From assembly GCA_964023275.1 (NCBI GenBank), contig OZ029915.1, positions 32,591,989-32,655,988 of the forward strand: 64,000 nucleotides of DNA, written 5' to 3'. Position numbers and translations under genes: made by a program. The notes beneath the pieces are model-generated. The model was not told the DNA's origin, searched no databases, and saw only the letters and a program-made list of their open reading frames with translations. This DNA comes from Norana najaformis. Taxonomy: Eukaryota; Annelida; Clitellata; Crassiclitellata; Hormogastridae. Below are positions 32,417 to 44,927 of this stretch, piece by piece (within the stretch, counting starts at the first letter, position 1; each line of letters opens with the position of its first letter).

Positions 32417-32770
32417 GTAATCGTAATCTCGAGAAATCTACAGCGCCCAATGAAAGCCAAGTCGCGGTAACCAGCTTATTCACAGGCGCTCAGACAACAC
32501 AAAATCGATTCGCAAAGGGTTCGGTTCCAGGTCAAGATCCAGGAGTCAGGTAGGCAGAAATAGGACGGCTCCGGTGGATGGTTTTTGAAGTTGAAGCGAG
32601 AACAGCAATAAGATTTTTGGAAATGTAATATGTTTTCAGTTTTGAGTAAAAGACCAATGCAGAAAAATCGCAAGAGGTGAACTGTTGGTGAGTTCGTATG
32701 ATGTATCTGATAATTGTTGTAATTCTGGCGGGAGTTTATTCCAGAGGGGTGGAGCAGCGATTATAATATA
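32417..32770 (-). mobile_element. LINE family F2, 3' fragment
   Basis: Plus strand starts GTAATCGTAATCTCGAGAAA then CAGCGCCCAATGAAAGCCAA, the inverted F2 terminus; CAGGTCAAGATCCAGGAGTC is the UTR/coding junction (minus-strand LPDSWILTWNRTL). Confidence 0.6.
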
Positions 32771-32949
32771 ATTATATAGCCTAGCTATGTTTTGCTATGG
32801 AATTACAGTATTACATATTATAATAATTAATAATTATACTAATTAATAATATAGTTATAGCAGTATTTATTCATTATGTTAAATATTTAATTAAATATCC
32901 TTAAATAAATACTACAATCAAATCCACCTATCTTCCAACTAGCTAATCT

Positions 32950-33930
32950 TTCTTTTTCAGTCTGCTTACCTCAAGTTTCATTCAAGAGAATCTGTGCTTC
33001 TTGCTGTTCACAACGATATCATGTGCTCCATAGATAAGGATAAGGTGACAGCTTTTGTTTCCATGATTCGGCTGCCGCCTTTGACACTGTTGACCACTCT
33101 CCTTTTGCATCGTTTCCAGCACTGGTTTGGGGTTTCTGGTCCCGCCCTGCATTGGTTTGCTACTTATCTCAGCCCACGTACTCAGTCAGTATACATAACT
33201 GGATATTATTCAATTCGTGCTTTGTTGACCTGTGGTGTTCCGCAGGGTTCTGTACTTGGTCCTCTCTTGTTTACATTATACACCACACCTTTTGGTACGC
33301 TGCTGGACAATCATTCACTAGGAAATCACTTCTATGCAGATGATACCCAAATCTACACTTCATTTGACAGTTTGTCTTGTCACTCATCTGTCCAGCTGTT
33401 GTCTGATGCTTTTGAGGAGCTGCAGTCTTGGATGGCAGCAAATAAACTCTTCATTAACCCATCGAAGACTGAATTTCTACTACTGGTCACTCCACAGCAA
33501 CTTCAGAAGGTTGAATGGCTTAAATCCTTAAATCTGGGTGACTCATTTGTTGAGTCGATTGATGCTGCTAGTGACGGGCATTGTTTTTAATTCTACCATG
33601 TCTCTAACAAACTATGTAAATGGTATTTGTAAGTCATCATACATATATACGCGTGACATACGCAGAATTAGGCGCTATGCCCCCCCCCATGTCTACTAGA
33701 ATATTTTTATCAAATGCATTGGCCCCAGTCGCCTTGATTACTGTAACTCTCCTCTTGTTATCACAAAGTCAAACATGCAGAAACTCCAGAGTTCAGAACT
33801 CCTTGGCTAAAGTCAAAAAAATACTTCAAAATATAAGCATACACTCCTGTGCTTCAACCTTTGCATTGGCTTCCTGTTCAGCAAAGGATTTGTTTTAAAT
33901 TGGTTGCCTCTCAGGCTATCTTAAGGGACT
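32950..33930 (+). mobile_element. LINE reverse transcriptase fragment
   Basis: A frame at 32994-33590 carries FGVSGPALHWFATYLSPRTQ, GVPQGSVLGPLLFTLYTTP, the catalytic FYADDTQIYTSF box and MAANKLFINPSKTEFLL. One frameshift before it separates the AAAFDTVDHS motif at about 33072-33105. Further C-terminal remnants (LDYCNS, FLFSKGFVLNWLP) run to about 33925. It is APE-type (CR1/L2 group) and non-functional. Confidence 0.85.
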
Positions 33931-34129
33931 TCTCTCCTTCTCCTCCTCCCCTTCTCTTTTTCTTCCTCCACTCCTCCTCCTCCTCCTTGTCTTCTTCTGC
34001 AGCTATTTCCATATGAACCAGCAAATATCTAGGATAAGAGGCTAAATGGATAATTTCAGGTTAAAAGGAGTGCTGAAGATGATGTCAAAGAGGATCAAGT
34101 TTTGATGAGGGTTTATCAAAGTACATCCA

Positions 34130-34240
34130 GTGGCGTAACTGTGCCCACAACTGAAAGAAGGGACCCGCTAAGAGCCTGATGAAGTATGAAACGTTCCCAT
34201 CTGAGTAATCTGTGGGGGAACAAAATTAGAAGTTACACTA
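34130..34240. mobile_element. Short hAT-like MITE
   Basis: Ends CAGTGGCGTAACTGTG and, inverted, AAGTAGTGTAACTTCT, with imperfect 8-bp flanks AGTACATC and TGTACATT that share GTACAT. Small and speculative. Confidence 0.35.
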
Positions 34241-34959
34241 CTTTGTACATTGCAATGATAGGAGACATCAACCTGCACCTGTAGCTATTTATAATTCAAA
34301 CCAACCCAAATATCACAGATGAAAAAACAGCAGAATTTTTAAAAGGAGTCTTTTTAGGTAATTTCTACTAAGTCCTCTGTTCTCTGTTCGTCTCAACCTC
34401 TCATTTGACTCTTTGATGTGCATTTTTGCTTCACGAAATGTTGCCAAGTCAGGTCAGAACTTGATTCCCTGTAGGGTCTATTACAATACCAGGCTGAGTG
34501 GGAACAGGACTGAAAGGAAAGGGAGGGAGAAAGAGAAGAATGGAAGCCATATGGAAGTGAGCAGTTGATTGAGTTTTGACCATGAGTGCAGTTTGTTGGG
34601 GCAAGTCAGGAAACTTCATTTTCACTGATCCAGGCCATTCCATTTCCATCTACATCACCCCACACTGCACTCAAGCCCATAGGTCTTTCCTCACTGCTTC
34701 CAAGTTTCCACCTTTGCAGCTTTAATATCTAGAATTGATCCTGACCCAACCTTTCCTGCCTTGACTGCACAGAAGTGACTATATAAACTGGATGAGAAAC
34801 ACAGGGTGTTTATGATGTGTTTGTTCAAATTTAAGAAGTCATACACATTGCTAGCCATAACTATGGGACCGCAATTGCATCTATGCAAAAATCAGGCCTA
34901 CTGAATAACCTGCTGGGGTCCAAAAATGTAGCCACAGGTCAAAAGTAATAATAGTTATG

Positions 34960-35090
34960 CCCCTTATTGCTCGATATCTCCCGTTTCTTTGCAGTTGATT
35001 TTTGAACCCTTGTACAGCGCCCTTTTCTTCAGCCTCGGCTGTGCTACGGCGCTATATAAATTGTCTTATTATTATTATTATTATTTAAAA
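34960..35090 (+). repeat. Retroposon 3' end with TATATAAA motif and TTA microsatellite
   Basis: GCGCCCTTTTCTTCAGCCTC is followed by ACGGCGCTATATAAATTGTC and TTATTATTATTATTATTATT. The layout (GCGCTATATAAA then a short repeat) is that of a LINE or SINE 3' terminus, as at 1772-1790 and 61898-61915. Confidence 0.55.
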
Positions 35091-37990
35091 AGGAAGGTAT
35101 GTATAAAGTCAGAAAACGGACTTCAAAAGTATAATACAAAATGAACAACATATATGAAATGGTTGTAAAGTTAATATTGAAATTGAATGAATATTATGCA
35201 GTAGATGAATAGTTAATCAGTTTCCCAGTAGCTAGATTAATCTCGTTATAATCACAGTAATAACTCCGAAAATTCTACACAGATTTCTCATTCAGTAGGG
35301 GATACTGACAAAAGTAGTTGAGAAAGCTGTAGCAAATCAAATCCATTTTATGCCCAATAATTACTTATTAATTATTGTAATAAAATAAATGGCCATATTC
35401 TACACAGGTATAATAAATTTACCAATTAATCACAGTTGAATCACAATTCTGTGCTTACACATGAATTCGGCAAAAATAATAACAATATAAACATATAATG
35501 CATGAAATAATAATAATAATAATGCTACTAACAACAATAATGATAATATCCAACAACACTGTGCTAAGTAATATGTTAAACTTGAAAGAACTTTAAATTT
35601 GAGGCACATATAACTAAGAATAAAATTATAACTAGGTATATCTGTAAATTATAATGCTTTCCAAATATTGCAAATAGTGTTTCAAGCAGCTTTAACCCAA
35701 CAGTCAATGATATTTTGCCCATTATTCTTACAGTTACAACCATTATTTTATTACCATTTTCATCATATAATAATGTTAATACTATCAACCATAATCATAA
35801 CTATTGACAGATGCACATTATAAACTTAGCAAATTCTACATCTGCTTAGTTGCTGAAATGACTAAGCTAAGCTAATTAACATCTAGCAATGACGAGGTGT
35901 TAACACGTCAGTCGGTCACAAAGGTAGCAACAACATGCATGTACACACATTAATAATCATGACCAAGAATTGTCATTTATCATATAGCTCATTTTTGATT
36001 TTTTACCAGTTTTCTTCTCAAATGCCTTTTAGATACCCAGTAGGCCTCCAGAAAATGGTAGTATTAGAGGTATGACGTAGGCTGAATGCATTGCAGTTAC
36101 TGTTTGGGGGGGGGTTAAAGTCAAATGAAACCAGTCGAAGCAAAAGCTTTCTGAGACATCAAAATAAATACAAATCACAAATGAGCAGAAAGCTACATTC
36201 TGTCTTTGAATAGTAAAACTTCATTGGTTCATGAAACTTCTTGCCAAGCTTTGGGACTCTTCAGTCTCAAGAAATTTATTCTAGCTCCAGACAATGACCA
36301 AGATGTAACAAAGGTAAGACAAAACAATAAGCTCCTAAATACCTGTCTTATCAATTATAGTTTTGAATGGCATGTTCTCTGGGCTCTTACACCTTTGGGC
36401 CATAGCGAGGATGACAGAACAATTTAACAACCAGAAAACATTTGCCTGCAAGTTATACAGCTCTGCACAAATATCCACACTTACAAATTACGATTTTGAG
36501 CTTAGAAGCAGCAGTGAATGCCCCTCACCATCTGAAAAGAATAAAAAGGTGATGGCATAAACTTGTAAAACCATTTCCAATGATATCTCAACCACCGGGT
36601 TCTTTTTTGAGCTACAACTGAAGACAATTTCTATACAAGTCGCTTGTCATGCCCAAGAATGAAATACCAATTTTGAAATAGCAGACTGAGATTCAAACTC
36701 TGGACACTGAAGTAAAAGGCCACAAAACTGCCACTTTGCCAACAGCACAAGAAAACATTTGGAACTGCAAATGACCAGGTTTAGCTCAGAGCTATGCAAA
36801 AAATGGATTGCTTTATTTGACAACATGTACAACTCACAGATAGAAAGACAGAAAATGCAAACAGGACATGAAATCACAGCAAGAAAAACAATCATCTGAG
36901 TTGCAAAAATACTGTGCAACTTCGACAACACACAACTCGTGCAGCTGAAACAACCAACATAAATGGTCGCCACAACGACAGCCTCAGATCTCATGAAAAA
37001 AATAACAATTTGATATCTGCAGATAAGCTCTCATCAACAGAAAAAAATGGAGTTGTCTTTAAAACATCTGATTTATTGTGATCAAAGTAATCTGACAACT
37101 CATTTAAAGTTGGTCTCTCAGACACAATATAATGATTGCAGTTATCAAACTAAAAGGAAAATAAATACTAGATCATTATTGTAAGTGAATCAACACAGGT
37201 TTTTTAAGAGTCCTCAGAACCGTGACTGGATACAATTGTTCGACTAAAGAATGCAAAACAAGAACACATAACAGAAGCAGAGAGCTTTTTCAGCTGGTTA
37301 CTGTTTTTATCTCAAAGCTCTTGCTTTAATCTGACCTTACACCTCACCCAGAATCAAGAGTTCACACTATTTGGAGCACAGATGTCCCTATATTCTGATT
37401 AATTAATAATAAGCCCACATCACAGCATGATCACAGAAAATTTGACTGAAACTTAGAAAATGTTCCATAGATAATGTCATGAACTGGACTCCAGTTTTAC
37501 ATCTCACTCTGCAGCATGTATTAACAGAAGAAGCTCTCAGTAATTCACAAATTAAGCGAAACCCAAAACAAGTGCAAATATCTTAAATGTAGCTTCAGCC
37601 TAGGTGTAGATCTGTTTGCATTATCTGATAGTCTTCTGTATATCATGGTCATGTATAAAAGACATCCAAATTACCAGCAAATCAATTAAGCACATATCTG
37701 ATTAATTTACACCTGATCAAATTTACCATTTCTGCTTTCTTGTTAATCAGCAAACAGACAGAGAAAGAACAAGTGTCACTGAGTTTAATCCTGTTCATGA
37801 GATCCGAACTCTTAATTAATGCTAGCAAGAACAACAAGTAATACCATTGGTTAAACTTACACAGTGACTCTTTCAGAAAAACTACTGAGAGGTAAAGTAA
37901 TAATATCATTACTACAATAAGAATCTTAAACCTATACAATAAAAGTGCAAAATTTCAACACAACCTCCTTAAGTACCACCAAGGACATCT
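35091..37990. other. Gene-free stretch, probable distal 3' flank of CRK
   Basis: No gene recognised. Minus-strand AATAAA hexamers at 37072-37077 and nearby could end a long CRK 3' UTR. A 115-codon minus frame at 36647-36994 is hydrophobic and Cys-rich but shows no family motif or splice support. Confidence 0.3.
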
Positions 37991-38047
37991 AATGCAACTC
38001 AGAATTCTGAAGCAAAAGTCAACAACACATATATCATATGCATAATT

Positions 38048-38150
38048 CAAACATTTTGTGCAAAAACTAGCACCTCTTGCACAAGACTAGCACATTTTGT
38101 GCAAAACTAGCATATCTCGTGCCAAACCAGCACGTATTGCACATAACTAT
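38048..38150. repeat. Minisatellite of 22-25 bp units after the CRK stop
   Basis: Four to five degenerate copies of CTAGCACATTTTGTGCAAAA-like units (CACCTCTTGCACAAGACTAG, CATATCTCGTGCCAAACCAG, CACGTATTGCACATAACTA). Each unit contains a short GCAC/GTGC inverted repeat. It lies in the CRK 3' UTR. Confidence 0.6.
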
Positions 38151-38208
38151 CGCAGCCAAGCAACTACAAATAACGACGACAATGGCAAAGAAAACTGGAT
38201 GTGCCAAG

Positions 38209-41200
38209 TCAGTGTTCCTCACCCAATTCATCCTCAAAACGAACGTAGGTGAATGGAAATGTCCCGTGCTTTCCATTGACCTCACCCTCCCACTGACCTG
38301 TAGGGTGCATGGTAGTTACAGTAACGATATCACCAACCTGAAATAAAATAAACAGCAATTAAGGTCAGCAAATCAGTCAGAAAAAGATACGGTAGTGTAA
38401 AAGTACAAGAACATGCAGATAAATAAAATCTTGTTAACATTACAGTAACAGAAATACATCTTCCCAGCATTTCTTCTTTTTGCCATAAATATACCAGTGT
38501 CTGATTTTTACCATTAAATAATCTGTTAAAAAGTAATAAAAATTATAACAATAACTGTCATCATTGCCAAAATTCATGTTGTCTGTCCTTGACATCTGAC
38601 CCACCTCATTTTCATTATATTCTTCCTCATGCTCCTTCTCCGGTTCTCCTCCTCCTCATACTCCTCCTGATACTGTGCACTGTCTTAAACTGACATCCTT
38701 AACTTCCCTGTCATCATTATTATCATCCTTTTTCACTCAGTAAATGTACATGACATATCTCTTGCTGCCTTCCCATTTCTCTCAGCTTAAACACAACCCA
38801 CCCTAACAGCTCCTTTCCAACTTCTCTCTCTGGTCTTCTGGCAACCAGACTTGGTTCTTGACCTGGCATCTTTGGACAACCTCGCCGACTTGACGCAGTG
38901 CTTGTGAGCAAGCTGGTACCTTAGCTTTTAAGCAGCACTTTAGAAATTTGGAGTTTACGATTATGATCTCTACTCAGAAGTGCTCCCAGCCCAACCTTGG
39001 CAAAAGAGAATACAGCTATGGCATTTACCTCTAATGTGAGTGCCATGGAGTCATATGGACATGGAACCTTCCGACGAATGACTCGCGCTTTGGCTGGAAG
39101 CTGTCGCGGAGTCTGAATCTAAAAATCACAAAAATGCAAGAACATGCTTTGACCACAAATATCACAGCACTGAGGACTGTTTCCACTGAATCCCTGCCTT
39201 AGATAAAATCACCAGACAGTGTCCTATTGTCTCCTATAGTCAATAATAACAAATTATTTAGCTCATTTATGGTGGCATAAATTAATTTAACTCTTAACCT
39301 ACCTGAATGCTGGCTCTTACATGTAACACTTAAGCATACATATTCACAACACATTAAGGTATAGAGTTAGCTAAATATATATTTTGGTCAACCACAGGCA
39401 TACACACATTGTGAAAACTTAGGAGAAACGCTACACCACTTATATTTTCTGGTATCAGCGCTTCAACCATATGTTTACTAGTAACACTGCTTTAGCCTTT
39501 ACATTTCGTGTATCACTGCCCTTCATTAATAAAATATTATTTCATGTAAACATAACATGATATTCCATATGCCACATATTCCATATAATAAGTTACAGAA
39601 GGTAAAATGGTAACCCAACTGTCTGCAGAAACTCCTCAGAAGCAGTTCCAAGGCTGAACAACCATTCAGCTAAGGCACAAAACTGAGCACAGCAATTAAA
39701 AGACATGACACCTGCATTGGTACTCATTTACCGACCAAAAAAACATGGAGGGCTGACTGGGTACAAGGTGAAGCGTGTTCCACAGACGGTCTATCAACCA
39801 AGAATTAACCTGATCAAGTTGGCACTGCACAATTACATTATACTACAGTTACAATATCATTCATTGTGTCTGGCTGACTTGGCTCCAGGTTTCATAGAAT
39901 AATTACAGTACTGGTACACATCCCACACAGTGAAGAGGTCTGACTTACCGGTACATAAACTACACAACAATTTTTGAGTAAGCATCAGATATAAGTTTAT
40001 ACAGCTAGTAGCCACAAAGCACATACCCGAATTTCCGAGTGATGACTAGGAATAAGCGGAGGAGGAGGTGTTGGATGCTGAGGCAGACAGGAAGGCGAAT
40101 TAGTAGGTGATGTCACAGGATTCTAAAACATATGCATATATATATATATATATACAAATATTCAGATATATACAAAGATACACATAATTGTATATTTACA
40201 TGCAGTAAACGTAAATGCTGCCACACATTTTGCCAACGCTGCCATTTTGGCAAATTGTTCATCTTAACACAGATTTTGCTTGACAATTCTTATATGTTCG
40301 AATTACTGCTGCTACCAAGTCAGCGTTCCAGATTTATCTTTCAATTCTGCACATGATATTGTGTGCTTTCCTACATTATTCACACATCACTGAAGCCTCG
40401 TCAAAATTGGACTGTTCACTTTTCAAAGGGTGAACAGGTTTTCAGCAGGATAGTCAAGCCACACACCTACAGGTCATCTGTGACAGGAAATCTTACACTG
40501 AGTCATGGAAAGGTGGCAAACCTATCGACAGGCATGGACTATCAACCATGGAGAGGTATGTTCTGCAACCGGTGGTAAATGCCTGTACAGCTTAGATTTC
40601 CGTACACTCTGCTTTCCGCCACATGTGATGGACTGCTGGACAGCAAGGTTCATTTGCCGCCAACATCGTCACATGTTGTTGTTCGTCATCTTCGACTCTA
40701 CTCGGTCCAGGAACTCTGAACACTGAGTCAACTGTTAACTGATATGAGTCAACTGTTAACTCTATGTGACTCCGTTGGTTGGGCTCTGTGTGCGTGTGTG
40801 GGGGCCCACCAGTTTTGACTCCTAGTTAACGAAGCATTGTCTGCATGCCGAAGATTCATTTTGTACTTATTGACTTCAACATCATTTAGGCTAAATTAGG
40901 CAGCACTTTGTGAGGTACTCGAAGGGCGCTATATTAAGTATTTGGATAACTAATCAACTAAACATACAAGAAAAGCATTAAAAGACCTAAGGCATATCAC
41001 TACGTGTGTGTGTTTATGTGTGAGTGTGTGTGCGCACGCCTTTACGAGGCTCTTAAAAGGTGCTACATATAGCCAGATACTTACAGCAAATACCTAGGTA
41101 TCACACGCACAAAGTGAACTACATAAATGTTATTAACGTACAGTATAAGCAGTAACATAGGTGTGCAAAATTATTCGAATGAGGTACGTTTTTCATTTGA

Positions 41201-44200
41201 ATCATCTAACACTTACAGTTGTTTTACATCAGCAATTCTTTATATAATACAAAACTTCATAATTATTTTACATGAGCAATTACTTATCATGAGACATAGA
41301 CAACAATCTATCTGAAACGAGGTATGGTAGTTGTTAGCAGTGCTTTACTTTGTTGAGATAATTGACAGGAACAAGACCACTTGACCCCATTTCATTTTGC
41401 ATCAACCACCAGTCCTCCTCTTCCTTTCGAATCAGCGTCAGAACTTCTCCTGCCTCAAAAGATAGATCTTCTGGATCCTAACAAAACAGAGTTATCATTT
41501 CATTTTCTACAGACTCAGCATCTGTCTACCAAAGGCTGGTTTGGTTAACAGCTTGCCCATAAACATGCAATGCCAGTTCTAACCCAATCTCATCACTTAC
41601 ATGTCATTACATGTACTTTAATTAGTCACCAACTGCAAATCTATCACCACTACATCACCTATATTTTACCACCTTTACATAATGGCACTTTTGATAGCAC
41701 ACTGGCTCTGTAATCAAATGAATGCAGATTTGAGCCTGCTATGCAGACTCCGTACAACAAGTCTGTACAAGCAGACTCCGTACAACAAGTCTGTACAAGT
41801 GGTTAGCACACATTTGTCTCATGCCTCAGGATATGATTTTCTGACCTTGATGTGTAATAAGCACAAGTAAATAAAAAAATAAGTTACCATGTCACACACT
41901 TATTACCAGCAGACACATCAAACACATATCAACCGGTAGTATGCTTATACCTGGCCAGAGTTAAGCAACCAACCAACCAACAACCCATTCAACCCACCAG
42001 ACATTTAACCAAACATTGCACTTGCTACTCACGAAAATCAAACTGGCCAAATAAACTAAATGCCCAGCACATAAGTCGTCACCAAAACACATCAACAGAA
42101 GCAAAATTAGCCAAATTTATCCAGAGTTCAAAAATGAAGAAAGATTTTCATATAAAAATAGTTTCAAAATGTAACCAAAGAAAGAATTTATATCGACATG
42201 ATTACCTGTAAGAGTCAGACAGAAAAAACAAACCTTTCCAATAAGTTTGTGTTTTGCGATGAACTTTAATCGCTTTGCCTGTGGAAGCAAAAGATAAAGT
42301 AAAATAATTGCTCATTCATTGTGGAACCTCATCAAGCAAGTACAATTAGAAAAGGTTACCAACATCCAGTATACACTATATAATTTACCTGAAGTAAGAC
42401 AAATTGCAGACCTCTAACATCCAATATATTAAACACAGCAGGTCATGGTAGTCTAGTGGTAAGCATGCTTGACAGCCAATGTTGAAGATCTGCATCACAG
42501 CAAACCATGTCCAACATGGCTTAACAGTGGGAAGTGAGACTGGCAAAATTTTGCAAAACCACATAAGCCAATGGAAAAGTTTCCAAAGTGTTTTACAGCA
42601 ATGCTTTAAGATAGCTACTTGGAAGCATTCCCAATTTGAATCACAAGTAAAGATACATGTACATGCATGTATCAAGAGGTATTTTACTAGCTAATCTAAT
42701 CTAATCACTTCCACAGCACAACACACATCAGTCAACAATTGCTGCTACACAAAACTGAAGGCATGCCATAGTCTGAGATCAGTCTATTCCGACTCAGCTG
42801 AACAAATATGGGAACTGGCAAATATTCTACTGTGGGTTAAGGTATTCTGAAACAGATGCTTTTAGTGGCAATCTAAAGCTACTACACACACTAGCACTAA
42901 AAGAATGACTTTGTTCTCAGAACAATTATTATGAGACAATCAAATTAACAATGCAGCAGTTATGTGCTTTTGTGCTCATCAGAATATAGGATTTCATATG
43001 CAATTAACTCAAGTTTTGGAGGCAGTTCTCTGATATAACAGAATGCAGCAATATACAGACTCTAGTCATACTTGTAGGTTTTTGTAATGAAGTAGAAAAT
43101 TCAATAAGCTGCCTTAGAAGAAACACCACTGAAGAGGAAATTACTGGGTTGACTACTCACAGGTCGTATAAGTGAAGTACTCTCCAAGTAGTGGACCTTA
43201 TAAAACTGAAGTATTGATGGCAGACTTGTGAACTCCTGATCCCCAATTCGAAATCTGATCTGTCCATTTGTCTGAATCTTGTTAATGATGTAGTTGCTGA
43301 TTTTATTTTCCTCCCTAAGAATCAACACAAACTGTCACACATCTGCATGATTTTGAGAAAGGAAAGTTTATTCATATATAGTCACCAATGGCCCGAGATA
43401 AATGAAAAGTAGACAGAGGAAGTACTGATCAACAAGGGTACATTTGTTATGAAGTACGGATCTGCAAAAGTTCTAAATTTGGTTCTGCATCACGCTTGAT
43501 GATTCAGCTGACTCGTGGAAGGGGTCATCCATACAAAACGTCCACAGAAGGGAGGTATAGATCGCCCAGCTGCGGGCAAGGGGTGGGGATTATGCACAAT
43601 GCAGACGTCCACATCTAAATTTGGTAGATAGTTATTTCAGTTCAGCCTGTGCCATAAGCACCAACTTATTATGTCAGACAGCAGACAGTCTGTACTGTGC
43701 TGGATCTATTTAGTGCCCCTCTGCTGGATGTAGTAGTATAAAAACATTGTTAGCCACATAAAATCAACTGGACTGCCTAATGATGGCCTAAGATGGTACT
43801 CAGCTGGAGTGTGGAAGTCCACAAAGGGAGTGGGGAGGGTTATGCCAAATGTGGACAAGGAAGAGGGAGGGCTCCATATGATGACCTCAAGACCAACTGG
43901 CAAATTTTGAATCAACCATCTGCAGGATCAAACTGCAAAATTGGCCAAGTTAATTATAAGTGTGCAAATGTGCTACAAAATCGAATACCAAATTTAAACA
44001 ACAGTTCACTGGATGACAAGAGTTCACTGACCTGTCACAGAACAGGAATCACATAGATTACCATCAATAATTTATTTTATTAAAGTAATAATCTCATATA
44101 TATAACAACAGGTTAAAATAAAAAGTAAACCATTTACCACCCAAAATTGATGTTACGTTCATCCAGTTGTTCATTCATCCAGCCATCACCCACATTCTGA

Positions 44201-44927
44201 CCCACCTACCCAGAAAATTCACCAAAGTCCCACTAAGCCCCACCAACACTCACCCATTCAGTGATTCATTCGATCCACCCATCCAGCCTAACCCACCACA
44301 CCAGCCTTACACATTACCACCAATCTTATATATTTATCTAATTATTTATTTATTTCTGATCTGCACTGACCTCACACACAGTGCATAATCGCCATGAATT
44401 GACCGGCTGTCACGGACAAGAAAGACACCACTGTCCCGCTCCAAATGTAGAATGGCATTCGACTCTTCCCGTGTTATGGTTCCAAAGTACCAGCTGTTCA
44501 GAAGAGATCACCAAAAATGAAATGATTGTATAATTAACAGATTTATATTAAACATTCATCAACTGTTGCATACTCCTCAAAGGTGCTGAGACAAAGATAC
44601 AAAAGTGACAATTGAACACTCTGACTTAAGGTTCACATTCATTTGCATAGCTCAAAAACAACAGTTACCAAGTGCTTTCACTCGCTAGAATTTAAAAACA
44701 CAGAGTTGGTGCAGTGGCAAAGGGCCATCAAGCAACCCAATTTGGAGCACCATAATTCAAGTAAAGTAATGTAACCTTTGAAAATTACTCCAAAAATTAC
44801 TGTTTAATCCTTTATGAATGTTGTAAGTGTCTTTATGAATTTAAAGAATAATTAAAACATTTCAGTAAAATTACCTATTTGATTTCAAAACTTACCTCTG
44901 CTCATCATCTGGATCAAAGTCACCCAT
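38209..44927 (-). CDS. CRK: CRK/CRKL adaptor protein (SH2-SH3-SH3), complete, 8 coding exons
   Basis: Exons on the minus strand: 44896-44927, 44371-44493, 43161-43314, 42234-42278, 41349-41477, 40027-40122, 39029-39118 and 38209-38337; all GT-AG, 265 residues plus TGA. The SH2 domain spans about 12-103: [17 protein letters not shown] (35-40, with the phosphotyrosine-binding Arg38), then [10 protein letters not shown] and [20 protein letters not shown]. The first SH3 covers about 108-160 ([32 protein letters not shown]). A Pro-rich linker of 32 residues follows, then the second SH3 ([36 protein letters not shown]). CRK proteins couple tyrosine-phosphorylated scaffolds to RAP1 and RAC exchange factors in adhesion and migration. 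Odd points: the first SH3 has AKHKL instead of ALYDY, and the linker has no Tyr. Confidence 0.94.
38757..38970 (+). repeat. F2-related repeat, mirror copy of 27771-27965
   Basis: Runs CTCAGCTTAAACACAACCCA to AATTTGGAGTTTACGATTAT in CRK intron 7, the reverse complement of the tektin-2 intron 4 copy. Confidence 0.6.
40132..40156. repeat. TA dinucleotide microsatellite
   Basis: About eleven TA units (GCATATATATATATATATAC) immediately upstream of CRK exon 6 on the minus strand, near its acceptor site. Confidence 0.8.
41743..41798 (+). repeat. Exact 28-bp tandem duplication
   Basis: GCAGACTCCGTACAACAAGT plus CTGTACAA occurs twice in direct tandem with no mismatch, in CRK intron 4. Each unit carries a GTAC...GTAC inverted pair. 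Confidence 0.85.
42445..42490 (+). repeat. tRNA-like SINE head remnant
   Basis: GGTAGTCTAGTGGTAAGCAT resembles a pol III A box in tRNA-derived SINE heads. No good B box follows, so only a remnant is claimed. It lies in CRK intron 3. Confidence 0.3.
43520..43888. mobile_element. MITE family M1, copy 3
   Basis: Left end AGGGGTCATCCATACAAAAC; inverted right end GAGGTCATCATATGGAG. The interior matches copy 1 and copy 2 (GGATTATGCACAATGCAGAC, AATTTGGTAGATAG, GCACCAACTT). It lies in CRK intron 2. Confidence 0.55.

Noticed and set aside
36647-36994. 115-codon hydrophobic, Cys-rich minus-strand ORF
   Set aside because: No family motif, no splice or polyadenylation support specific to it, and it lies in the probable CRK 3' flank.
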